Virus record (IMG/VR): IMGVR_UViG_3300025941_000011
Span: 1-34,979 of that record
Length of the DNA: 34,979 bases
Source: a virus
Direction: 5' to 3' (one strand)
The position numbers and the translations under genes are program-made. Below are positions 14,546 through 21,045 of this stretch, in pieces; the stretch's first letter is position 1, and every line of letters begins with the position of its first letter. A model generated the notes under the pieces. It did no database searches. It saw nothing but the letters and a program-made list of their open reading frames with translations, and was not told the DNA's origin.

Positions 14546-17389
14546 ATGGTCGATGTAACCTATCGCACCCTCGGCCCCTGGGGTGCCGGCAAGGGCGCGA
14601 ACCTTCAACCAAGCGAGGTGGACAACAACTTTTACTCGCTGGTGCAAGCTATCGTAAACATTCAGGACAACCCGGAAGAGCCGAACGGTATCTACTCGAT
14701 CACCGTGTCGGGTACGCAGATGACCATCACATTAAACGATGGCACGGTGCTCGGCCCCTACACATTGCCGGTGCTCACATTCCGCTGGCGTGGCGAGTGG
14801 GATGCGTTTGCGTCATACGAAGTGCTCGATGTGTTTACCATCACGCACCAGGGCATCTACATGGTGCAGGTCACGCATTCGGGCACGGGCGAGCCGTTCG
14901 ACCCGAATAAGACATACGACGACGGCACGACGGTAACGCCGGTATTCCTGCAACTGTTCGGTGCCGTCGATGCCAGCCTCTCGGCCTTGCCGGATGTCGT
15001 GCTGACCGACCTCGCCGACGAAGACTTCCTGCAATGGATCGAGGCACCGGACCCGGCCGACAATCGCTGGCGCAACGTGCATCTCGGCACGATGGCCTAT
15101 CAGGACGAGAACAGCGTCTCGATAACCGGCGGGTATATTACCGGGCTGGCGACGCCGAGCGCGCCGCTCGATGCCGCGACAAAAGCCTACGTCGATGCCA
15201 TGCCCGCGGGCATGACGGCGCCCAGCCCGACGCTGATGGCGAACATCATCGGGTACGTCAACCCGGCGATACCTAACACGCTCTCGGACGTTCTCGACGC
15301 CACGCTCGGCCCCACCGGCTCGGTGCGCGGCAACCTGCTGCACCGCGCCGCCGCCGGGTGGGAAGCATTGCCGCCAGGCACGGCCGGCTATTTCCTACAG
15401 ACCCACGGCAGCGGCCTCGATGTTACCTGGGAGCCCGGCGGGGCCGGTGTCACGACCCTTTATGCCGGCGCAGGCATTACATTCGGCGGCGCGCCCATCA
15501 CCGCCAGCGGCACGATATCGCTCGCCGCGGCCGGCGACGACACGCTACTGGCAAATACATCGGGCGCCTCGGCCGCGCCGGTTCCGACGACGCTCACGGC
15601 GTATCTCGACAGCGTCCTCGGCACGGCTCGCGGCACCGTCCTGACCCGCACTGTCGGCGGCTGGCTGACGCTCGCGCCGGGGCTGGTCGGGCAATACCTG
15701 AAAACCCTCGGCGCCGGGGCCGATCTTGTATGGGATAGCCCCGCCGGCTCGGGCACCGTCACCAGCATAACCGCCGGCACCGGCATCTCGACGGGTGGCT
15801 CGCCGATCACTGGCACGGGCACGGTGGCGCTGGCGGCAATCGCCACGGCGTCGCTGCTGGCGAACACATCCGGCTCCAGCGCCGCGCCCGTGCCGGCGAC
15901 GGCAACCCTGTTCTTCGACAGCGTATTCGGCTCGACGCAGGGCGCGGTGCTCTACCGCAACGCCACAACCTGGGTCGTCCTGGCGCCCGGCACCAGCGGC
16001 CAGGTATTGACCACGGGCGGCGCCAGTGCCAACCCGTCCTGGGCGGCCATCCCGGCCAGCGCTCCGATCGCCAATCAGCGGCTCCTCGCCAACATCAGCG
16101 GCGGCACCGCGGCGGCGTCAGCCAACACGCTGAGCGGCATTCTGGATGCGATCCTGGGCAGCAGCCGCGGCATGCTCGTCTATCGCAGCGCGACCGGCTG
16201 GGTGGCGTTGCCGGCGGGGACCAGCGGCCAGGTGCTGACGACGGGCGGCACCGCCGCCGACCCGAGTTGGGCGGCAGCAAGCGGCGGCGCCAGCATCACC
16301 GTCAGCGACACACCTCCTGCGAGCCCGAGTCCCGGCGACGCGTGGTTCGATGGCGTCGCGGCACAGCTCTATATCCGCATGGACGACGGGACCAGCGTGC
16401 AGTGGGTTCCGGCGAGCAACCAGCCGGGGCCGCAGGGGCCGGCGGGGACGCCGGGCACCAGCATTCCGCTGCCGGTGGCGATCGCTAGCGGAGGCACCGG
16501 CCAGACAACGGCGGCGGCAGCTCTGGCTGCCTTGGGTGGGATATCCGGGAATCAGACGATCACGCTGAGCGGCGCGATCAGCGGCACCGGCACGACGGCC
16601 ATCACCACGACCTTGGCGACAGTGCCGATCGCCTCGGGCGGCACCAACGCCACGACCGCGGCAGCGGCGCTGACCAATCTCGGCGCAGTTGCCAAGGCCG
16701 GCGACACGGTGACTGGCACGCTGACCCTGCAAACACCAACTGCCTTGGTGCTGCGGAAGCCCAGTGCGGGCGATAGCAATAACATTTACGGTAATGGCAA
16801 TGGCGGCCAACCGCGATGGGTGTTGTCACTCGGCGACAGTGGGGCCGAGAGCGGTAGCAACTCGGGAAGCAATTTCAGTGTCGCGCGGTTCAACGATGCC
16901 GGCACATTTATCGATTACCCGTTTACGATTAACCGCGCGACCGGCGACGCGACGTTTAGCAGCAATCTCACCATTGGCGGCGCGACCGCGACCAAACCGG
17001 GCGGCGGCCCGTGGGTAGCGCCGAGCGACCGCAGCCTCAAATCAGGCGCTGCGCCGTGGCATACCGGGCTGGCCGAGGTGCTTCAGTTAGAGCCGATCAT
17101 CTATCGCTACGCCAACGCCGCGTGGAACCTCGAACACACGGACTACGTCGGTGTCGATGCGGAAGATGCGGCGGCAATCATTCCCGAGATGGGCCGGCTC
17201 GTGTCAGTGCCGGCCGATGATGTTGTTGTTGTGGACCCGCACGCACCGCCCGGGGGCGTCCCGCCGGGGCACCAGACGGTGGAGGTCGCGGGCGTCGAGT
17301 TCGGTCCCTTAGTGTACGCCTTAGTAAACTCAGTCAAAGAGCTCGCGGCTCGCCTGGAGAAGTTGGAGCAGGCGGGGGTTGTGCAGTGA
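14546..17389 (+). CDS. Tail fibre with internal repeats and C-terminal S74 intramolecular chaperone
   Basis: 947 residues. N-terminus: LQPSEVDNNFYSLVQ, a common fibre anchor pattern. Residues 50-76 are a beta segment and 80-120 a carbohydrate-binding-like module (RGEWDAFASYEVLDVF). Four repeats of a unit LLANxSG...LDxxLGxxRG...GW..L.PGTxGQ.L.T start near residues 230, 334, 437 and 513. A short collagen-like stretch is near 627 and TTA...GGT repeats follow. The C-terminal 121 residues are a Peptidase_S74-type chaperone: Ser827-Asp828-Arg829 with Lys832 at the self-cleavage site (PSDRSLKS), then YVGVDAEDAAAIIPE and a final coiled coil. This domain trimerises the fibre and cuts itself off. Likely the host-receptor fibre. 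Confidence 0.88.
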   Translation: MVDVTYRTLGPWGAGKGANLQPSEVDNNFYSLVQAIVNIQDNPEEPNGIYSITVSGTQMTITLNDGTVLGPYTLPVLTFRWRGEWDAFASYEVLDVFTITHQGIYMVQVTHSGTGEPFDPNKTYDDGTTVTPVFLQLFGAVDASLSALPDVVLTDLADEDFLQWIEAPDPADNRWRNVHLGTMAYQDENSVSITGGYITGLATPSAPLDAATKAYVDAMPAGMTAPSPTLMANIIGYVNPAIPNTLSDVLDATLGPTGSVRGNLLHRAAAGWEALPPGTAGYFLQTHGSGLDVTWEPGGAGVTTLYAGAGITFGGAPITASGTISLAAAGDDTLLANTSGASAAPVPTTLTAYLDSVLGTARGTVLTRTVGGWLTLAPGLVGQYLKTLGAGADLVWDSPAGSGTVTSITAGTGISTGGSPITGTGTVALAAIATASLLANTSGSSAAPVPATATLFFDSVFGSTQGAVLYRNATTWVVLAPGTSGQVLTTGGASANPSWAAIPASAPIANQRLLANISGGTAAASANTLSGILDAILGSSRGMLVYRSATGWVALPAGTSGQVLTTGGTAADPSWAAASGGASITVSDTPPASPSPGDAWFDGVAAQLYIRMDDGTSVQWVPASNQPGPQGPAGTPGTSIPLPVAIASGGTGQTTAAAALAALGGISGNQTITLSGAISGTGTTAITTTLATVPIASGGTNATTAAAALTNLGAVAKAGDTVTGTLTLQTPTALVLRKPSAGDSNNIYGNGNGGQPRWVLSLGDSGAESGSNSGSNFSVARFNDAGTFIDYPFTINRATGDATFSSNLTIGGATATKPGGGPWVAPSDRSLKSGAAPWHTGLAEVLQLEPIIYRYANAAWNLEHTDYVGVDAEDAAAIIPEMGRLVSVPADDVVVVDPHAPPGGVPPGHQTVEVAGVEFGPLVYALVNSVKELAARLEKLEQAGVVQ

Positions 17390-17988
17390 TAAATTTCCCT
17401 GACAGCCCGAGCACCGGGACGATCCACACGGTTGGTGCCGCATCCTGGACATACGATGGCACGAAGTGGGTTGCGACATCCGGCAGCGGCGGCGGCATCA
17501 ACCAGTTGACCGGCGACGTGACGGCCGGGCCGGGTGGCGGCAGCCAGGCCGCGACGCTGGCGACGACCGCGGTGGCGGCGGGCAGCTACACGCACAGCGC
17601 GATTACGGTCGATGCGAAGGGCAGGCTGACGGCGGCCTCGACCGGCACGCTGCCGGTGAATTTCATCTTTTGCGCCGGGACGGTGCTAGCCAACGCCGAG
17701 GAGCTGGCCCGCTTTGTCCCGCCGGCCTGCAGCTTCCCGAGCGGCGGCGCCGGCAGCTCGGGGACAGCGGGGGCCGCGGCGACGGCGAGCGCGACGCTGA
17801 CGGCGAAGAAAAACGGCACCGCGTTCGCCACCTTCGTCTGGGCCGCGGCCGGCACTGCCGCCACCGTCACGCTGTCGAGCACGACGACGTTTAACGGCAC
17901 CAGCGACGTGCTGTCGCTGGAGGGGCCGGCAACCGCCGACACGACGCTGGCGAAACTCGGCGTCAACCTGGCCGGCACGCGTACCTGA
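17386..17988 (+). CDS. Tail-fibre-associated protein
   Basis: 200 residues. The first part has INQLTGDVTAGPGGGSQAATL and ITVDAKGRLTAASTG, repeated elements seen in many phage fibre and spike proteins. The remainder is Ala/Thr-rich beta with GGAGSSGTAGAAATASATL. It starts at GTG 17386 overlapping the fibre stop (GTGA) and its stop shares a base with the next ATG. It probably assembles with, or sits on, the fibre encoded just upstream (inference). Confidence 0.7.
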   Translation: MINFPDSPSTGTIHTVGAASWTYDGTKWVATSGSGGGINQLTGDVTAGPGGGSQAATLATTAVAAGSYTHSAITVDAKGRLTAASTGTLPVNFIFCAGTVLANAEELARFVPPACSFPSGGAGSSGTAGAAATASATLTAKKNGTAFATFVWAAAGTAATVTLSSTTTFNGTSDVLSLEGPATADTTLAKLGVNLAGTRT

Positions 17989-19106
17989 TGCCGACCGGCG
18001 GGTTCCTCGGGTATGCGCCGGCTACCCGCGGCACCGGCAATGCCGGCGCCAACTCAATCTTCCTGACATCGCTGGTTGCTCAAAGATCCGGGTCGGCAGT
18101 TACCTTGCTACTGGATGCGCCATCCGCGACGGCAAGCACGACCTTCAAGGCGCTGATCTACGATAGCGCTCATTCTGTGCTGCTGGCATCCAGCGCACAG
18201 GTCAACGCGATTGGCGCCAACTACAACCGCATCGCGTTGACAACCCCCCTAAGCCTGGTGGCGGGCACGACATATTACATCGGCTACGTTTGTTCGACTT
18301 CCCTGCCGGTCACGACATCGGCCTCCGGTGGTCCGTCATCATGGCTCGTCAGTGGCGGCCAGAGCGTTGCCAGCCCCGCCAATCCGCTGGTGGGAGGAGC
18401 CATCAATGCCAATTCCCTGATGATGGCGCTGGAGCTCGATGGCACCAGTGCGGCAGGATTCGGGTATAGCCTCGACCAGGGCTCAGGCGTCACGCTGTCG
18501 GCGTCGAATACTGTGGCAACCTACCCTGGGGGAACGACGGCACGCCAGGGCGCCCGCAGCGTCGTGACGAAGGTTTCGGGCACCGGCAAATGGTACGCGG
18601 AGGTGATCGCCGGGGGCACGCTGAACAGCAACGTCGGCATCGGGATCACGACAGCAAACTGGCCCACGGGAGACGCGGGCGCTGGGTGGGCGGGTACAAC
18701 GGCGCACTCCTATGTCTCTTTTTTACTGCCGACCGGGACATTGCAGGGAGCTGCCGGCACAACCGCGCTCGGGTTGACCTATGTCTCGGGCGACGTGATC
18801 GGCGTCGCGTATGACGCGACGGCAAACCTTGTGTGGTTCAACAAAAACGGCGGCAGCTTTTTCGGCGCCAGCTCGACCGCGGGCAATCCCGCGGCGGGGA
18901 CCGGCGGTGCCGCATTCCAGGGCACGCAGTGGCCGGTGACTGTCGCCGGCTCGACCGGCGCGACGGCGACCGCTGCCGTCCTGACGCTGCGCGATACGGC
19001 GGGCGCTCTGCAATACACGCCGCCATCGGGGTTTACGGTGTGGTCGCCGGCGACCTATCCGGCGCCGGCTGCCGCGCTGCGGCGGCGGGTCATGGTCGTA
19101 GGATGA
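17988..19106 (+). CDS. SPRY-domain tail protein, putative host-binding
   Basis: 372 residues. Residues 1-155 are a beta-rich domain (TTFKALIYDSAHSVLLASS, TTYYIGYVCSTSLP) of the type found on phage fibres. About residues 165-330 fit a SPRY/B30.2-like fold: GKWYAEVIAGGTLNSNVGIGI, then GDVIGVAYDATANLVWFNKNGGSFF, the usual order of the SPRY core with the Asp and the WF..NG turn. SPRY domains bind proteins or sugars. An adsorption or decoration role is inferred. The C-terminus is PSGFTVWSPATYPAP plus a short basic end. Confidence 0.75.
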   Translation: MPTGGFLGYAPATRGTGNAGANSIFLTSLVAQRSGSAVTLLLDAPSATASTTFKALIYDSAHSVLLASSAQVNAIGANYNRIALTTPLSLVAGTTYYIGYVCSTSLPVTTSASGGPSSWLVSGGQSVASPANPLVGGAINANSLMMALELDGTSAAGFGYSLDQGSGVTLSASNTVATYPGGTTARQGARSVVTKVSGTGKWYAEVIAGGTLNSNVGIGITTANWPTGDAGAGWAGTTAHSYVSFLLPTGTLQGAAGTTALGLTYVSGDVIGVAYDATANLVWFNKNGGSFFGASSTAGNPAAGTGGAAFQGTQWPVTVAGSTGATATAAVLTLRDTAGALQYTPPSGFTVWSPATYPAPAAALRRRVMVVG

Positions 19107-19285
19107 TTGTAATGCTGAGCTTCACTAACCGGCTGCCGATCGCGGTCGAGCTGCTCAACAACATGGGGACCGGGCAACCCGTGGCGCCGGGTCAAGTGCT
19201 CGAAATGACATTCGAGTTGCAGGACAACGAGGATGGCGTCGGCGACCTGGTACTGATCTGCGAGCCGGGGAGAGTTACATCATGA
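19103..19285 (+). CDS. 60-residue hypothetical protein
   Basis: A short protein with MLSFTNRLPIAVELLNN near its start and FELQDNEDGVGDLVLICEPGRVTS at its end. It overlaps the previous stop and the next start (ATGA at both ends), so it is part of the coupled chain. An alternative start at ATG 19112 would remove three residues. It may be a small beta protein; function unknown. Confidence 0.6.
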   Translation: MIVMLSFTNRLPIAVELLNNMGTGQPVAPGQVLEMTFELQDNEDGVGDLVLICEPGRVTS

Positions 19286-19440
19286 TCCTGGAGATCCTCT
19301 TTGTCGTGGTCATGTTTTTATGGCTTTTGACGATCCTGCCACTGCCGCCGATGGCGCCGTTCTCGGCATCGAATGTTTACTTCGCCTTTGTCGCGGTGTT
19401 GCTGCTGGGTTTGTACATTTTCCTGCCGGCGATGCGATGA
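19282..19440 (+). CDS. Small two-helix membrane protein, holin candidate
   Basis: 52-residue protein. Two hydrophobic segments are clear: residues 2-20 (ILEILFVVVMFLWLLTILP) and about 32-49 (YFAFVAVLLLGLYIFLP), with a Pro-rich turn between them (LPPMAPFSAS) and a final basic residue. Short two-helix proteins late in the tail operon are often holins, which open the inner membrane at lysis. No endolysin is recognisable nearby, so this is a candidate only. It starts and ends with ATGA overlaps, which supports that it is a real coupled gene. It could instead be a small superinfection or envelope protein. Confidence 0.6.
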   Translation: MILEILFVVVMFLWLLTILPLPPMAPFSASNVYFAFVAVLLLGLYIFLPAMR

Positions 19441-19441
19441 G

Positions 19442-19675
19442 GTGGCGCATTTCGTCTTCGCCGCCACGCTACAACTAATCGTGCTACACCAGGTCGACGG
19501 TCGCGAAGTTGCAATAAACCCAGCGCAAGTAACCAGCCTTCACGCCGCGCTGCCAGGGAAGCCCAACAAGATCGTGGTGCCTGGCGCGCGGTGCCTGGTC
19601 GGGCTGGTGGACGGCAAGTTCGCAGCGGTGCTTGAGACATGCGCCGCGGTGCGACAACTCATCGAAGGCAAGTAG
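19442..19675 (+). CDS. Small FlbD-like protein
   Basis: 77 residues from GTG 19442. The pattern LIVLHQVDGREVAINPAQV followed by IVVPGARCLVGLVDGKFAAVLETCAAVRQLIE resembles the flagellar FlbD-like domain (hydrophobic strand, GREVxINP, then a strand and a final helix), which also occurs in phages. The similarity is by eye. Another start further down is possible. The gene is followed by a weak terminator. Function in the phage is unknown. Confidence 0.55.
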   Translation: MAHFVFAATLQLIVLHQVDGREVAINPAQVTSLHAALPGKPNKIVVPGARCLVGLVDGKFAAVLETCAAVRQLIEGK

Positions 19676-19685
19676 CAGACGACGG

Positions 19686-19707
19686 GGCGGCCATTGGGGC
19701 CGCCTTT
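19686..19707 (+). terminator. Weak hairpin terminator
   Basis: A 7-bp stem GGCGGCC / GGCCGCC (19686-19692 and 19698-19704) with a 5-base loop, followed by TTT only. It lies 11 bases after the stop of the 19442 gene and just before the strong ribosome site of the Pro-rich gene. With so short a T-run it is probably partial. Confidence 0.5.
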
Positions 19708-19725
19708 ATGCTGAGGAGGCAACCG

Positions 19726-20208
19726 ATGGCAGCAGTGCCAGTGACGTTTCAAGGAATATTGTTTTTCTCGGATGTTGGCGTCGGTGGCGGGCCGATGCCG
19801 GGCGGACCCTATCCCTCGCACCCCATCGCGCCGGGCGGGCCGCCGCCGGGCATTTGGCCGAGCCCAGGCCACCCAGACCAGGGACTGCCCCCGAGCGGTG
19901 TCGGTATCTGGCCGAGCCCCGGCTACCCTTCACATCCGATCGCCCCCGGTGGTCCGCCGCCCGGCATCTGGCCCAGCCCAGGCCATCCGAGCCAGCCGAT
20001 TTACTGGCCGCCCTATCCGAGCCAGGGGCCGGGATTCCCGACGCCGCCGATTTATCTACCGCGCCCGCCGGAAGGCTTTCCCGAGCCGCCGCCGGAAGGC
20101 AACAAGCCACCACCAGAGGGCGGCGGGTGGGGCTATGTGGAGGCTTACGGTTGGGGCTATTTCCCCATGATGGGCGGCAAGCCGCAACCGACGCCGCCGT
20201 CCCCTTGA
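19726..20208 (+). CDS. Proline-rich repeat protein, last gene of tail operon
   Basis: 160 residues. A short N-terminal domain (VPVTFQGILFFSDVG) precedes low-complexity Pro/Gly sequence in which GGPPPGIWPSPGHP occurs twice, with a shortened IWPSPGYP between. The region after residue 80 is also Pro-rich (PPYPSQGPGFPTPPIYLPRPPEG), and the C-terminus has GWGYVEAYGWGYFPMMGG. The ATG at 19726 has a strong GAGGAGG site 5-6 bases upstream. A structural or adhesive role is possible. It is followed by the bidirectional terminator at 20275. Confidence 0.65.
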   Translation: MAAVPVTFQGILFFSDVGVGGGPMPGGPYPSHPIAPGGPPPGIWPSPGHPDQGLPPSGVGIWPSPGYPSHPIAPGGPPPGIWPSPGHPSQPIYWPPYPSQGPGFPTPPIYLPRPPEGFPEPPPEGNKPPPEGGGWGYVEAYGWGYFPMMGGKPQPTPPSP

Positions 20209-20274
20209 CCGAGCCGCCGCCAGCGGAGGCAACGCCCGGCCGCAGGCGGCGGCTGTTACGACGGTAGGTTGGGT

Positions 20275-20306
20275 GGCCCCGCTTCGGCGGGGCCTTTTCT
20301 TTATTG
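20275..20306 (+). terminator. Rho-independent terminator at end of structural operon
   Basis: A perfect 8-bp stem GGCCCCGC / GCGGGGCC closes a TTCG loop (20283-20286) and is followed by TTTTCTTTATT. It is the mirror of the hairpin at 1328 and lies 67 bases after the last structural stop, between converging genes. It would end the late transcript. On the opposite strand no T-run follows the stem. Confidence 0.88.
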
Positions 20307-20642
20307 GCAGTGCGGACCTCCGAACTTGACTACCTCAGGCTTATCGCTCCCCTCCTTGTGATAAAGGAGGACGGTGCGGCAAGGAGGTTTGGCAACGCGC
20401 TGCTCCTCAGCTTCCCGGCGGAGGCGGAGACGCTTAAGTCCCTCGATCGGACCCGAGATGAACTTTTCGATATTCTCGCACTCTTCCAATTTGGCGCGGG
20501 TCATCTGGCTAATTGGCGTATTCCTGCACGCGGGGTCCATCGCATCGATCAGATCATTCACCTTCGGATCATCTGCGGCTTGTGCCGCGCTTAAGCCGGC
20601 GAGACAGGCAACGAGAGCGGCTGATAAAATGCGATAAGCCAT
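20301..20642 (-). CDS. Putative secreted small cysteine protein, possible lysogenic-conversion gene
   Basis: 113 residues on the opposite strand to all structural genes. Residues 1-23 look like a Sec signal peptide (MAYRILSAALVACLAGLSAAQA, cleavage near AQA-A). The mature part has four cysteines (PACRN, EECEN, PPCRT, PHCQ), suited to two disulfides in the periplasm, and a basic segment KRLRLRREAEEQRV. No family recognised. Its position between the structural operon and the attachment site, in opposite orientation, is typical of an independently expressed gene that alters the lysogen (moron), but a lysis role cannot be excluded. The start ATG is at 20642. Confidence 0.7.
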   Translation of the reverse strand: MAYRILSAALVACLAGLSAAQAADDPKVNDLIDAMDPACRNTPISQMTRAKLEECENIEKFISGPIEGLKRLRLRREAEEQRVAKPPCRTVLLYHKEGSDKPEVVKFGGPHCQ

Positions 20643-20871
20643 GATCGAAACACCTGCGTTCGGTTGTGGTCAGGCGTCGGGCGGGGATGCTACCCGCTCG
20701 GCGCCGCCCCTAGATGGGGCAGAGGTTGCCGGGCCGTCTTGATAAGAGCGGCCAGAAACTTGATTTCAGGTTAGGCCGTCAGACCATCAGCGCGAGGATG
20801 ATCCCGGCCAGCAGGAGGCCGGCGAGCAGGGCGTCGAGGCGCTCGCTCACGAGCGGAACGAACTCGGAATC

Positions 20872-20890
20872 TGGTGCCACTTTTGGTGCC
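20872..20890 (+). repeat. 19-bp direct repeat left of attP (candidate integrase arm site)
   Basis: TGGTGCCACTTTTGGTGCC is repeated exactly at 21082-21100, 192 bases further on, with the tRNA-like core between. Each copy contains two TGGTGCC heptamers 12 bases apart. An inverted heptamer GGCACCA lies at 20898-20904. Arm-type binding sites of tyrosine integrases have this arrangement. This is inferred from layout. Confidence 0.6.
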
Positions 20891-20930
20891 GTTTTCTGGC
20901 ACCAAGCCCCGATTCGCCCCGTTTTTGTTC

Positions 20931-20960
20931 TTGCGGCGACCCGGCGGAAATGCCTATAAG
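20931..20960 (+). promoter_or_regulatory. Putative promoter in front of tRNA-like attP segment
   Basis: TTGCGG (20931-20936), an 18-base gap and TATAAG (20955-20960) resemble a sigma-70 promoter. Transcription would start near 20967, about 12 bases before the first base of the tRNA-Pro-like sequence. After integration this could drive the rebuilt tRNA gene. No gene lies between promoter and tRNA segment, and the rest of 20643-20979 holds no confident gene. Confidence 0.4.
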
Positions 20961-20979
20961 CCATTGGCTGATAAGGGCA

Positions 20980-21018
20980 CGGGGCGTAGCGCAGTCCGGT
21001 AGCGCGCCTGCTTTGGGA
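20980..21018 (+). other. attP: attP core: 5' half of tRNA-Pro(UGG) gene
   Basis: Thirty-nine bases read as the first half of tRNA-Pro: acceptor strand CGGGGCG, TA, D-arm GCGC-AGTCCGGTA-GCGC, G, anticodon stem CCTGC and anticodon loop TTTGGGA with anticodon TGG. After 21018 the match stops: the next bases AGATA cannot pair with CCTGC and there is no T-arm or acceptor 3' strand. The segment is therefore not a functional tRNA. It sits 28 bases from the integrase gene, so it is the phage attachment core for a host tRNA-Pro gene, with exchange in or before the anticodon loop. It carries the 5' half, unlike the usual 3'-end attP. Confidence 0.85.
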
Positions 21019-21045
21019 AGATACCGGGTAGCCACCGTAAGCATC

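Noticed and set aside
20205-20267. 20-residue frame from TTG overlapping the stop of the Pro-rich gene
   Set aside because: Too short, Arg/Pro-rich as expected from chance in GC-rich DNA, and no ribosome site.
20779-20964. 61-residue minus-strand frame with a hydrophobic C-terminus and an APKVAP stretch shared with integrase
   Set aside because: No ribosome site, it overlaps the promoter-like sequence before attP, and the shared stretch comes from the 19-bp DNA repeat. It may be a remnant of an older int end.
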